The position numbers and the translations under genes were made by a program. A stretch of DNA of 64,000 nt from Pisolithus tinctorius (taxonomy: Eukaryota; Basidiomycota; Agaricomycetes; Boletales; Pisolithaceae): assembly GCA_024663395.1 (NCBI GenBank), contig JANFAH010000051.1, positions 186,001 to 250,000 on the forward strand, read 5' to 3'. The notes under the pieces are model-generated. The model had not been told where the DNA came from and made no database searches. It saw only the letters and a program-made list of their open reading frames with translations. Shown in pieces: positions 10,909 to 22,451 of the stretch; within the stretch, counting starts at the first letter, position 1, and each line of letters begins with the position of its first letter.

Positions 10909-11911
10909 TATCTTACGACTCGAGTATGTAGTTCAGGTTGGCTCATTACTTGAGCGTGAGGCGGCTAACCGTTGTGCAAAGAATCCTTGTAAGCCATCGA
11001 TCCAGACTCAAGAAGAACGAATCGCTCAGGTTACAGTGCTTATTTGGCCGCGCACTTGGTACTGACAACAGCTGTAAAGTGCGGATCAATGACTGTATTC
11101 CTGGGTGCCGTTTGGTCCAGGTCTGTAAACTCTGTCGGGGTCGATCATACCGGACCGGTACCCCCGGTCACATGTCCAGAGAGCTGGGGCTTTTTCGTCG
11201 CGCTACGGAACGTCGTGTAGACCACGGGGAAGCACATAGTTGAATGTGCTCTGCTTGTATATTGAAGTCGCTGGCGTCAGTTGCTATCAGTTACAAGTTC
11301 TTGCAGCGAGACTATTCGTTTGAGCACGTTACGGTGTACAGCGATTTCAGTGTTGGGTCGCTGTACCCTACCCTACAGGGTCACTGCCGGTGTGTCGTGC
11401 AGGCTCAATTTGTGAGCTTGTTGAACAGTCTCCGTACTTGACGTTAAAGGATCTTAAAGCTATCGCAGATTATCACAACGGTTTTGTATAGTAACCTGCT
11501 TTGACTCATGTACGTTGATGCTCTTCGCGATCATGACTGTACTGCTATTTTTCCGTTGCTATTGTATGTGTTTCGACAGCTAAGAAGGTCGCGGCGCTGT
11601 ACTTGCATTGTAACCAGCTACCACCCAGCATAAAAACCTATCTCCCTACGCTCCGGTAGAATAAACAAACCTACAAGTCTTGTACAATTTCCGGCGTACT
11701 GCAGACCTTTGTGACGCTCCCATAGACTTTCGTTTCATGTACCTTTTGTGTGTGAACTTCGCGACTACCAACTTATCACGTGTTTTCACCCCGTGCATCC
11801 AGGGACGCCCGTAGGGCTTTGGTATGTATAAACGCCAACAGTGGGCGGTCGGCGAAACGACAAGCTCATGACTATACATTAACATGGAATCGGTAAGCGA
11901 TAATTATTTAG
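10909..11911. other. spacer between OMT copies 2 and 3
   Basis: About 1.0 kb. The first part resembles the 3' flank of the other copies. Open frames at 10938-11243 and 11244-11441 (plus) and 11646-11885 (minus) show no domain and are probably chance. No repeat or RNA gene recognised. Confidence 0.45.
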
Positions 11912-11998
11912 ATACCGTAGCGCCTAGCATATCCTATAAGACTTCGAAGTTAAGGCTGTCAGCAGTAAGTACGCAACCCAACTAGTCGTACCTCAGAA

Positions 11999-12920
11999 AT
12001 GGCGTCGACAATTGTCGAGATACCACAAGCAATCCTAGAGAGTTTCGCCAGATCGGAAGAATATCACAACTCCTTCTTGCTCCACCCGGAAGGAGGATTG
12101 GAGCATGCCTTAAAACATAGCGCGGAGAATTGACTTCCGGACATTGCAGTTTCGGCGTCTCAGGGCAAATTCTTGAAACTCGTTGCACTTACTATGGGTG
12201 CAAAGAGAGTGCTCGAAGTGGGAACACTCGGTGGGTGCGTGTTTGGCTTCCCTCACCTCCACTCGGCCGAAACAGGGCTAATCATTTATCTGTCACCCCA
12301 GATATTCGACTATTCACTTGACCCAGGGGCTCCCAGAGGACGGCGAAATGATCACGCTCGAGATATCAGAAGCTCATGCCAAGGTAACGTTCTACAGCAT
12401 TTCTATTAATGCCTCTGCACGCATCCATCAAATCTGGTGGCGCGGACACAGGTTGCCCGCGAGAATTTAGCTAAAGCAGGAATACGCAACGCCAGGGTGC
12501 TGGTTGGAAACGCCAACGAAAGCCTCAGGGGACTTTCAACAGAGGAGCCATTTGACTTGATTTTCATAGACGCTGACAAGAAAAGCTCCCCTAGTTACTT
12601 TCTCGAAGCGAAACGCCTGGTCCGGAAGCATGGCGTCATCGTGAGTATCTCATGCATCCTTAGTTAATTTCTTCCAACACTTATGCCACATGATTGGTCA
12701 TGAGATCATGGACAATGTCGTGCGGAAAGGCTGGGTTGCTGATGGGGGCTTTGCATGCCGTCCCAACCCCTCCAGGGTCATATATCCTGATGACTCCTCT
12801 ATCGAGGGCGTTCGTACGATGCTGAGAATGTTGAAGGAGGACAAGGAAGTGGAGGCGACAACAATCGCAACAGCCGATAAGAAGGGTTACGACGACTTCT
12901 TGTATGCGATTAAACTGTAA
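11999..12920 (+). pseudogene. O-methyltransferase copy 3, single nonsense codon
   Basis: Exons 11999-12234, 12302-12383, 12452-12640 and 12705-12920 match copy 2 exon for exon, with introns of 67, 68 and 64 nt and intact splice sites. The only disabling change is TGA at 12131-12133 (codon 45), where copies 1, 2 and 4 have GGA (Gly). Everything after it, including VLEVGTLGG, FDLIFIDADK and IMDNVVRKG, stays in frame. This could be a very young pseudogene, a sequencing error, or a gene relying on readthrough. The sharp contrast between one nonsense codon and an otherwise perfect gene makes a recent event most likely. Confidence 0.85.
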
Positions 12921-13049
12921 TATCCTACGACTCCAATATGTAGTTCAGATTGATTCACTACTTGATCATGAGGCGTTGTGAACGTTGTGGACAGAACTCT
13001 GCATTCCCTCGAACCACACTGGTCAATAAGCAAATTGTATGTTCTCAAG

Positions 13050-13540
13050 TATTGTTCGTTTTGCGACAGATCCAATATGTTTCTTATTCATTTTAATACT
13101 TATCCCGTTCGTCTGCTTTATATTGCAGTAGATAGGCACGAAGTGTCTACGTTGACACTTCGTACCTATCCACTACAGTACAAAAGGGCTTGTAAAACAT
13201 GGTAGCATACGGGGACTTCTTTCCCTACAACAAATACAGACTGGACAACGTGACACTAGCACACTCAAAGAAAGTTCTGTTATGTGACTTGAATGTGAAG
13301 TATTAACACTTACAATGCAGACACTACAGAACTTTCTTTAAGCACGTTACACATTATCCAGACTTTGCAGTCTGTATTTGTTGTAGGGAAAGAAGTCCCC
13401 GTATGCTACCATGTTTTACAGGCCCTTTTATACTGTAATGGATAGGCACCAACTGTCAACGCAGATGGACAGGATAGGTATAAGGCAGTGAAGATAAATA
13501 AGAAACATATTGGATCTGTCACAAAACGAGCATATTGCCA
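13050..13540. repeat. foldback (long inverted-repeat) element, possibly a MITE
   Basis: The left arm (about 13050-13279) and right arm (about 13327-13537) are inverted copies of each other, and a 47-nt spacer separates them. Matching blocks include GACAGATCCAATATGTTTCTTATT near the left outer end with its complement near 13505-13525, and ACATGGTAGCATACGGGGAC with its complement at about 13395-13415. Arms look roughly 80-85% alike by eye. The left arm also holds a nested hairpin at 13131-13170 (17-bp stem, one mismatch) that the right arm lacks. No transposase lies inside and I could not define a target-site duplication. It sits between O-methyltransferase copies 3 and 4. Confidence 0.85.
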
Positions 13541-13935
13541 ACGTCGGGCCGAAACCCTACACGAATACATCCTTAATCCAATAGAACGATGAATCCCTCT
13601 TGTCACGCGCGATTGGACGAAGCGTGAGCTACTACTTAAACGACTCCAACGATGATGAATGACTATTGATGTTGTTGATTGCGGACAACGGGCTGATGGG
13701 CGCCTGGCGGCTGGGGGAGGGCTCAGGGGATTAGTCGGTGTTCGGAATTCGCCGAAGTCTACAACGTTAATAGTCTCTTCGTCGATCATCATACCGATCT
13801 TTTCGATCTACTATTTTTCCCGTTCGTTGTCATTCTTCGTGTATCTAGTTTTCCTTTTATCATCCTAGTCTTTTCAGGCTTGTGGTTCACTCCAGCACAA
13901 GGTCACAGGCTCACTGGGGTAAGTCGGAGAATTTG
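13541..13935. other. spacer before OMT copy 4
   Basis: About 400 bp with no recognised gene. A minus-strand open frame (13406-13792) starts here but runs into the foldback arm and owes half its length to it, so I do not call it. Confidence 0.5.
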
Positions 13936-14023
13936 GATACCGTAGCACCCAGTACCTCCTGTATGATTTCTCACCAAGACTGTTAGCAGTAACTACGTGA
14001 CCAGCGTCGTATCTCAAAAAGAA

Positions 14024-14934
14024 AGGGTGTCGACATTTGCCGAGATCCCGCGAGAAGTCTAAGAGACTTTCGCTAGATCGGAAGAATATCACAACTCCTT
14101 CTTGATCCGTCCGGATGAGGGATTGAAGCATTCCTTGAAACATAGCGCGGAGAATGGACATCCCGAGATCACAGTTTCAGCCTCTCAGGGAAAGTTCCTG
14201 AAACTCGTGGCGCTTACTATGGGTGCAAAGAGAGTGCTCGAAGTGAGAACACTCGGTGGGTGCGTGTTTTGCTTCCCTCACCTCCACTCGGCCGAAACAG
14301 GACTGATCATTTATCTGTCACCCCAGATATTCGACCATTTATATGGCCCAGGGGCTCCCAGAGGACGGCGAACTGATTACGCTTGAGACATCAGAAGCGT
14401 TCTACAGCATCTCTACAGATGCCTTCGCACGCGTCCATCAACAACTGATCCGGTGGTACGAACACAGGTTTCCCGTGATAATTTAGCTAAAGCAGGAATA
14501 CGAAACTCCAGAGTGCTGGTTGAAAACGCCATCGAAACCCTTAAGGGACTTCCAACGGAGGAGTCATTTGACTTAATTTTCATAGACGCTGACAGTAAAA
14601 CTACACTAATTACTTTCTCGAAGCGTAACGCTTAGTCCGGAAGCGTGGCGTCATCGTGGTTATCTCATGCACCCTTAATTAATTTCTTCCAACACTCATA
14701 GCACATAACGGGTCGTTAGATCATGGACAATCTCATGCAGAAAGGCCGGGTTGCTGATGGGAGCTTTGCATGCCGTCCCAACCCCTCCAAGGACGAATAT
14801 CCCGACGACTCCACTGTCGTGGGCGTTCGTACACTGTTGATAATGTTGAAAGAGGACAAGGGGTAGACGCAACAACAATTGCAACAGCCGATGAGAAAGT
14901 TACGACGGCTTCTTGTACGCGATTGAATTATATA
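14024..14934 (+). pseudogene. O-methyltransferase copy 4, multiply disabled
   Basis: Homologous to the other three copies along its whole length but clearly dead. The start codon reads AGG (14024-14026) instead of ATG. A TAA appears at 14060-14062 within the first exon. About 16 bp spanning the end of exon 2 and the donor of intron 2 are deleted (near 14397). The DADK metal site is changed to DADSK with a frameshift near 14595, and single-base losses follow in the last exon. The SAM loop region VLEVRTLGG has lost a Gly (Gly to Arg). The degraded promoter block precedes it at 13936-13971. Confidence 0.9.
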
Positions 14935-15588
14935 ACCCTACAAGAACAAATGGTTCAGATTGATTCACTACTTTAGCATGAGGCAGTGTGAACGTTGTGG
15001 AAGGAACTCTGTATTCCATCGGACCGCACTCCAGAAGAGCGAATGGCTGAAGTTAAAGTGTAAACCATACTCCTTCAGTGGCGTAAAGGCAGGGCAACGC
15101 GTGGCATCATACCTGTTGTTTGAAAGAGTTTGAATGCCCAGAAGGAGATGTGAACGGTGCTTAATGATAAACGCGGGGCGCCTCAGACTCCACAGCCAGA
15201 TGAAGCTCGACATGTGCCTTTGAAGAACCATAGGAACGTGGACCTCGTGTATGTGCAAGGGTCGGCTATCAAACACATTCCGAGAAAGCCCTATCTAGCG
15301 CTCGGTGTGGCAGAATCAGGTCAGACGAATGGAGGAACAGTACGTACATGCTACCATGCATAGACGACACCCACAACACGTAGGGGCGTTCAAAATCCAT
15401 ATGTATCCCACACATCGAAAGAGAATGACATCGAGAGCAGGCCATTCCAGACTCACCCCAAATATGTAGGTTCCCATGCTAAGTTGCACCGCGAGGCAGA
15501 GAACATGCGAAGGGCGAGGAAGAATACATAAGCTCCTTTCAAGACGCCCACGACCACCGTAAACGCATTTAACTCCGACTATCAAGCT
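14935..15588. other. intergenic region, nothing recognised
   Basis: About 650 bp between the dead O-methyltransferase and the P450-like gene. The first ~90 bp resemble the 3' flank of the O-methyltransferase copies. The minus-strand open frame at 15316-15909 overlaps the P450-like gene antisense and shows no domain. Confidence 0.5.
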
Positions 15589-16728
15589 ATGACGCCTCCC
15601 GTAAAATTCTTCCGCGCCATTATACGTTTCTCCAAAAGGATGATCAAGGCAGGTCGAGGGAAAACGGTCGACGCAGTGAGGGAGGTACTTGACCCGCCCG
15701 ACGTTGACGCGCACGCACTTCTTCAGATGCGTGCAAGGGCAAATAGACGTCTCGACCAGGTACTTGGAGTTACGAGTACATTTGTATCCGAGGACGAGAG
15801 AAGGCACGCTGAGGACGTCACGAGGGTTGGAGAGATCTTGCGAGTGGTTGATCTGGATACGACAGGGTGGAGGAGGTTGGTCAAGGTAGCGCAACGGAGT
15901 GTCTTCCAATTCCTCCCCGAGGCCTCATGCGACTTCGCCGCTTTTATTCGCCATATCACCTTTCACGCATGGGTTGTTGGCGTTTTAAACCAAAACGATC
16001 CTCATGGCAGAGTCCTCCCAGAAACGGATCTCACGGTAGAGGAAATCACCAACGCATTCTTTGAATTCAGTGAACACGGACATACGAACGTCTCACCTAT
16101 TCAGATCCACAGCACTCTTGCGCAGTGGGTCGCGGCCCGAGAGGAAGATCCAGACTACCCCCCAATCAACTTGGTATTTCCGCTGTATGATAAGCTATGG
16201 CGACTAGTCGCGGCCACGGTCATCTGCGCACAGTGTTTCCCTGCCTCGCGTAATCCCCTTCTCGATTTTGGCGAGAACCCTACGAGACGGCAGTTTAGCG
16301 TGTCTATGGGAGGATACGGGGACCCAAGTGCTGCAGATGTCATCAAAGAGGTTCTGAGACTGTACCCACCCGTTGAGCAGATCTCGCGGCCGTATGGACT
16401 GCCGAGGTGGCAAGCGATGCTCAAGGGCCATGTACAGACAGCGGACATAAAGGCAGTCCATAACTATGACGAGAGAGGGGCACATCTGCGGGAGCCCAGG
16501 GAATTCAGGCCTGCAAGGTGGCAGGACGAGGTAAAGCCAGCCATGTTTGCGTTTGGAGAAGGGACACTCAGATGCCCTGCCCACCAATGGGTCCCCGCTT
16601 CCGCTGCGCTTATCGCGTCCAAGGTTATGGAAGGTGTTGATGGCGTCAAGTGGAGGATGGAACAGCCGGGGTCTGACAGAGAGACGAGGTACAACTGGGA
16701 GGGTTGGACCATCCGCAAGGCGACGTGA
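15589..16728 (+). CDS. cytochrome P450-like protein, short single exon
   Basis: An uninterrupted frame of 379 residues. It has the P450 landmarks in order: the K-helix ExxR as EVLR at residues 254-257 followed by LYPPVEQ; the meander motif as FRPARW at about residues 306-311; and the heme loop FAFGEGTLRCPAHQW, with Cys329 as presumed heme ligand (family pattern FxxGxxxCxG, here with Ala in the last place). There is no N-terminal membrane anchor, and the chain is about 100 residues shorter than usual fungal P450s. It may be soluble, may belong to the short P450-like domains related to the C-terminal part of fatty-acid dioxygenase fusions, or may lack an unseen 5' exon. It lies between the O-methyltransferase and FAD-monooxygenase arrays, on the same strand. 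Substrate unknown. Confidence 0.78.
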   Translation: MTPPVKFFRAIIRFSKRMIKAGRGKTVDAVREVLDPPDVDAHALLQMRARANRRLDQVLGVTSTFVSEDERRHAEDVTRVGEILRVVDLDTTGWRRLVKVAQRSVFQFLPEASCDFAAFIRHITFHAWVVGVLNQNDPHGRVLPETDLTVEEITNAFFEFSEHGHTNVSPIQIHSTLAQWVAAREEDPDYPPINLVFPLYDKLWRLVAATVICAQCFPASRNPLLDFGENPTRRQFSVSMGGYGDPSAADVIKEVLRLYPPVEQISRPYGLPRWQAMLKGHVQTADIKAVHNYDERGAHLREPREFRPARWQDEVKPAMFAFGEGTLRCPAHQWVPASAALIASKVMEGVDGVKWRMEQPGSDRETRYNWEGWTIRKAT

Positions 16729-17856
16729 ACAACCCCCCGTGGGGAGGTTGCGATTGAGGGAACTGGACTTTCGCTAGTACGAGGACTCTATGTGTACTGC
16801 ACTCTGTCTGCCATGTATATACGTGTTAACAGCAACGAACCAACAGGACCAGTGCGCAGCACTGCGGAAAATAGTCTTTATCGTCCCTTGCACCCGCCGG
16901 GCCTTCCGCATCAATCACTAGTGGCAAAATACTTCCAGAGCAGGGACGCTAATCGCAGATTGTTCCAGTTGGCATAATGGCTCATGATACATGAAGCAAA
17001 TTGATTAGAACATGCCCGGGGAAGGGCTAAGAGGCTTCCTTGGTACGTCCGTCTGAATTTTCTATCTTGTGGAAAGGATTTTTGAACCCGCTTGGGTGGA
17101 TTTGGCTGATGCAATAAACATAGCCCTCGCTCGCCAAGGGACGACCCTGTCTTCAATTGCGGAGATCGTAGTGGCTTAGACGCAGCGCTACGAGACAGCA
17201 GACAGACGAAGTCCGAGTGCCTTAGGCATACCACGAACTCGAAGAAATCAATCTTTTTTTTTTTTCGCTCGGCAGACATGTATATCATCGTTCGATGCCA
17301 TGGATTGGGAATTCGCCACGTTTGTGGGAAGTCGAGAACTCTACAGACCCCAAAAACACTGGCATAGGATTACGGGTCGAGAACACGAAAGCTCGCTGAG
17401 AGACAACTGGGACGCCCAGGACTCATTTGGTAAGGTATCCGACTTCTGTGCAGAATGTAAGCATTGAAACGGAACCGCAGATGGCGATGTTCTGAGTGAG
17501 TCGTTTCGCAGCAGCAAGTCTGGTTTGATGTAAATTTACATTCACGGTCCCCTTTAAGCCCACTAGTGCACATGCCCGGCACCAGCGGCGAGTGGCTGTG
17601 CCATTCCAGATGAAGTTCGCTCGCCCATAGCGAGGTCGGCTACTGACAGAGTTGCCGCAATGATTCATCAGCGCAACATGGAATGTGTCATCGTTTTCAA
17701 GGTGTTCTAGGAGTGCATTGACTCGACAATGACAACCGGTGATATGATTCTCAGTGAATCACCCTGCGGGACCACTAGGAGTCGAGGGAACGAATAAATG
17801 CAAGGGCTTCCACAATCTTTACCTAGTATTCTCCTGAACACTTCACTGACGTGAAC
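16729..17856. other. intergenic region before the FAD-monooxygenase array
   Basis: About 1.1 kb. A homopolymer run of about 15 T lies near 17252-17266. A segment around 17430-17530 resembles sequence upstream of the third monooxygenase copy (about 22155-22260), so part of this is duplicated 5' flank. No gene called. Confidence 0.45.
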
Positions 17857-19332
17857 ATGACGCTCCCCCGAAACACCACTGTACTCATCGTTGGAGCTGG
17901 CCCAACCGGTCTGGCGAGCGCCTTGTCCCTTATCCATTACGGGTTCAAGGACTTCGTCATTGTAGATGCTGTCGTTGAAGGGGACAACAGTTCACGTGCT
18001 ATTGTTGTCCATGCTGCCACCTTGGAAGTAAGTGGCCTTTCACAAATTTATCAGTACTTGACTCAAATGACAATATGGCAGGCTCTAGACATGATAGGCT
18101 GTGGAAATGAGTTAGTCTCCAAAGGCGCAAAGATGACGAGCGTAAACTTTGACACTCGAACAGGAGCGCTTGCCCGCCTTCCGTTTGATTCACTGGAACC
18201 ATATACTCGTCATCCTTATGCACTCGTTATACCACAGACATTCACGGAATATGTCTTGGGACAAAAGGTGGCCAACCTTGGTGTCACTGTGCACCGTCCA
18301 CACAAAGTTGTGGATATGAAGGTAAACACGGTCGATACCGACCTCGCAGACATCACGTTCGAGGATGGACAGGTCGTTACGACCAGATACATCATTGCTG
18401 CGGATGGCGCACGTTCAACGGTTCGTACTTGCGTTGCTTTCCATGTAATCACCCTTATGGAGAACGATTTAGATTCGCACCATTGCGGGTATTGGCTTCG
18501 TGGATCCGAAGGATGGCCTGGAGCATGACTCCACTACACTTGTGCAGCTTGTTCCCGCAGATGTCACCTTTGACAACCGAAGTTAAACATCTCCAATTTG
18601 AGTGGTGTGATGTCCGCGAACACTTACTTCTTTTCTGTTCCCCTTCCTTCCACATTCAACGAATACCTTTCTAGGAAAACCGGCAAATTTATTGAGGACA
18701 GAATAGTCAGGATAGCGTGTGGGGTTCCAGTAGGAGAGGGGCCCGTTCCACAAGCACCGTCCAAGGCATACGTACAGAACCTCATCGACAAATTTGGTCC
18801 CCTATATCTGTCGTCGGACCCCTCTGCCAATCCAAGTGGGAAAGGTGTCTGCATAAAGGAAGTTATTTGGTCTTCCCGTGTCCGCACCCACTCCGCTATT
18901 GCCGATACTTTCTTCACTCGCCTTCCTTCAGGTGACTCACTAAAACCCGCAGGAGCTGCTATCCTCCTCGTTGGCGATGCCGCCCATATCCATTCTCCTG
19001 TTGGGGGGCAAGGCATGAACCTCGGTCTTCGAGACGCAGTCTTCCTCGGAGAGGTGCTCGCGAAGCACGTCAAAGTGACGGAGTCCAAACCTCTATCGGA
19101 AGCCGACCAGATCCTGACTGACTTCGCTGCGGAGCGACGCACCCGCGCACTCGAAGTCATCGGGTTCACAAAGAGCCTTCTTTCAGTTGGTGGGACAAAA
19201 GACGCGGTCGTCGCATGGTGGTTACCTATCAGTAAGGTGACTTTACGGGACTGGGTACTATGGATGGTTGGAAAGGTGTACTACCTGCGAAGGCGAGTTA
19301 TGTGGAACTTCAGTGGGTTGGGCCGTAGATAA
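17857..19332 (+). pseudogene. FAD-dependent aromatic monooxygenase copy A, one frameshift
   Basis: Exons 17857-18027, 18082-18420 and 18473-19332, with introns of 54 and 52 nt. The product would be about 456 residues of the FAD_binding_3 family (PHBH/phenol-hydroxylase/pentachlorophenol-monooxygenase type), which hydroxylates aromatic rings with NAD(P)H and O2. Seen: GAGPTG at residues 13-18 (Rossmann), ADGARST at about 164-170 (DG motif), and LLVGDAAHIHSPVGGQGMN (GD motif). One base is missing near 18577, just after ADVTFDN, so the frame shifts before the last ~250 codons, which are otherwise open to the stop. It is the best preserved of the four copies, and a sequencing error would be enough to explain the break. 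I chose ATG 17857 because it starts at MTLPRNTTVLIVG like the other copies. Confidence 0.85.
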
Positions 19333-20103
19333 AGAGAGATACTGCGAAGTTGAGGGAATTCGCAACCTACCTAATAGTAGTTTTTTTTTTTTTTTTTCTA
19401 CTGTGTTTGCTGCAAAGTTTTGGACATTCGTATTGATGTGACGGCGATTGGGACCTAGATATATAATGATTACGGTTCAAAAGTTTTGACGATAACCTGC
19501 CAATCAAAAACCAGCCAGAAAGCTCTCCTATGACTAGTCACCTCGCGACAAGCAATCAATACCTATACCCCCACACTCGCCTCGAACATCGTTCCATCAA
19601 CAATCCTAACAATGGCCAGGTGACTAAACCTCGGACCGCAATTAGCGCGCTGGACCTGTGCTACTACGCTAGTGCTGAGTGGCGCCGGTGAGTCATCGAT
19701 TCATCTTTGAATCCCATCACGCGTGGCGTGATTAATTTGAAGGCTGTACAAGTTGTCCGGGTGTAATTCACACCTGGAACAAACCGCACCACCAAGTTAT
19801 CTGAGAATGGCTCCGCTTGAGCTCATGGTCCATGTACTGTTCGATATGCGTGTGCGTCACAAGGTCGCCCGCGCAAAAGAACTGGAGACTGTTTGTGTAA
19901 CCAAGATCGGCGGTGGTATGTAAACGGTCCCCTACTTGTCACCGTGCGTCTTCATTACATAACTCATTTCCTACGCTACGTGATTAGGAAGTCTCGCAGC
20001 GCTAGCCATTTACCGCTCTCTAGCACTGCAGGGGATGTTAATACTCAACAAGGATACCGTCTATACCCCGTATACATATTTCCTCAACTTCACTATCTGA
20101 GAC
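19333..20103. other. spacer between FAD-monooxygenase copies A and B
   Basis: About 770 bp. A run of about 17 T lies near 19381-19397 shortly after the stop. No gene or RNA recognised. The last part should hold the promoter of copy B. Confidence 0.45.
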
Positions 20104-21591
20104 ATGTCACTCCCCCGGAACACCACTATTCTAATTGTTGGAGCTGGGCCAACCGGCCTGGCAAGCGCCCTATCACTTATCCATCACGGTTTAACGACTT
20201 CGTCGTTGTGGATGCTCTCGTCAAAGGGGACAACAGTTCACGTGCTATCGTTATCCATGCTGCCACCTTGGAAGTACGTGCTCTGTCACAGATTTAACTA
20301 TACACTTCTATTGACCCTAATGAACATCACGAAAGGCGCTCGATGTGATAGGCTGCGGAGACGAGCTGGTCTCCAAAGGCACCAAGTTAACGAGCATGAA
20401 CTTTGACACTCGAACGGGAGTGCTGGCACACCTGCCATTTGATACACTGAAATCATATACTCGTCATCCTTACGGACTTATTATACCACAGACGTTCACG
20501 GAGCATGTTTTGGGGCAAAAAGCGGCCAGTCTTGGTGTCACAGTCCATCGTCCACACAACGTTGTGGGTATGAAGATAAACGCGGATAATACCAACCTTG
20601 CGGACGTCACATTCGAGGATGGGCAGGTCATTACGACGAAATATGTTATTGCTGCGGATGGCGCACGTTCAACGGTTCGTACCTGGCGCACTTTCCACGC
20701 GGTCATCCTTATGGCGAGCGCTTTAGATCCGCCCCATTGCGGGTATTGACTTTGTAGATCGAAGAATGGCCCCGGGCACGACTCCACCACACTTGCGCAG
20801 CTTGCTCCAGCAGATGTCACCTTTGACAACCCAGAATTAAATAACTTCAACTTCAGGGGTGTGCTGTCTACGAACAACTTCTTCCTTGTGCCCCCCTCCC
20901 CCCCCCACATTCAACGAATACCTTGCAAAGGAAACCGGTAAACATATTGAAGAGAGAATATTCAGGGTGTGCATGTGGGGCACCAGTAGAAGAGGGGCCC
21001 GTTCCACACTCCCCATCGAAGGCATTTATACAGAGCCTCATCGATAGATTTGGTCCCCTGGATCTGTCGTCGGATCCCTCCGTCAATCCAAGTGGGAAAG
21101 GTGTCTGCATAAAAGAAGTCATTTGGTCTTCCCGAGTCCGGACCCACTCGCCATTGCAGATACTTTCTTCACCTCGTCCTTCCTTCCGGCGACTCATTAA
21201 AACCAGAAGGAGCTGCCATCCTCCTCGTTGGTGATGCATGCCCATATCCATTCTCCTGTTGGGGGGCAAGGTATGAATCTCGGTCTTCGAGACGCAGTTT
21301 TCCTAGGAGAGATGCTAGTGAAACACGTCAAAGCGACGGAGTCCCAAACCTCTATCCGAAGCCGACCAGATCCTTGCTGATTTCGTTGCGGAGCGACGCG
21401 CCCGCGCACTCGAAGTCATCGGGTTCACAAAAAAACTGCTTTCCGTTGGCGGAATGAAAGACGCGATCGTTGCATGGTGGTTACCTATCAGTAAGGTGAC
21501 TTTACGAGACTGGATGCTCTGGATGGCAGGAAAGGTGTATTACCTGCGAAGGCAAGTTATATGGAATATGAGTGGATTGGGTCGTAGATAA
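20104..21591 (+). pseudogene. FAD-dependent aromatic monooxygenase copy B, many frameshifts
   Basis: Full-length homologue of copy A with intron positions kept (after ...HAATLE and after ...GARST). It starts at ATG 20104 with an intact GAGPTG, but at least six single-base indels follow: near 20190 (within HHGF), near 20757, within a C run near 20895, near 20970, near 21150-21180, at 21235-21242 (inside the GDAAH motif) and near 21345. No spliced reading frame can cover the gene. It ends at the same GLGRR-stop as copy A (21589-21591). Sequence is close enough to copy A to suggest these two are the most recent pair. Confidence 0.9.
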
Positions 21592-22451
21592 AGGAGAGCT
21601 CAGAAGACTGCGAAGTCACATATCAATGCGAGAATCCAACTACCGTCGCTGTGTTGTAAAGTATGAAGTTTTGCGCATTGTTGGTGATTGGGGTCTGGAC
21701 GTGGCATAGAAATACGGTGCGTGCGAAATCTTCAACAAGAAATTGCATCTAATCTTGTCACAAATATAATTCATTGGAACGGAAAAACGTTGTATACCAA
21801 CCTTCTCGAGAATATCATCATGCTCACCGACTTATTCCTTAACCGTAAACTTGGTCGTAGATACGATTTGCACGTTTAGGGGAAAACCTTAAGTGAAGGA
21901 ATGCAAACCGTGAGGCTTGAAGTGAAAGCCGTCTGGACTTTCATTGCAGAGTAAGGAGAGCTTTGTCCGAGTTGACAAGATAGCTGGACTTGTCACCGAC
22001 ATGGTCTTCGGAGTCCGCAATCAAGCTCCGCGGCGATTGTAATATTTCGCCCATTTACCCAGTCCTAATGTGTAGCAGACTCAGTCTTCCCTGGGCGTTC
22101 CAAGAAAATATAAGGAAGACTGTATGATGCAGACTCACAACTTCGGAGGTACTGTACCCAAATTCTGCGCAGAACATAAGATCAGAATGTTCTTGGATTA
22201 ATCGATTAAAGGGTATTCGGAATGAGTCACTTCGCATGACAAGGTACATACAAGCTTTTACGGTCTGCCACTCCTTCGGCGTGTTTATCAAGGACCTAAT
22301 AGTCAATTGGGTAGCGGTGGTATGTCATCGATTCAGACAATGACCACATCATGATGTCATGGCGCACACAAATGTAGGAACGGAAGCTTCGATAGCCAGC
22401 AGAACAGCCAGCATCTCTTCTTGCTAGTTTCTTCAGACTCGCAGTTGAAGC
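21592..22451. other. spacer between FAD-monooxygenase copies B and C
   Basis: About 860 bp. Part of it (near 22150-22260) resembles the region upstream of copy A, so it is duplicated 5' flank. Open frames here (21688-21879 plus, 22055-22306 minus) have no recognised domain. Confidence 0.45.

Noticed and set aside
12978..13792. Two open frames (13205 end, plus; 13406 start, minus) ending in the same peptide YPLQYKRACKTW
   Set aside because: The shared end is produced by the two inverted arms of the foldback element read from opposite sides. No coding evidence.
15316..15909. 197-codon minus-strand frame
   Set aside because: Antisense to the P450-like gene and its leader, without any family signature.
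18028..18081. Copy A frame reading through its first intron
   Set aside because: The 54-nt intron is a multiple of three without a stop, but comparison with copies B-D shows it is an intron, since their versions contain stops.
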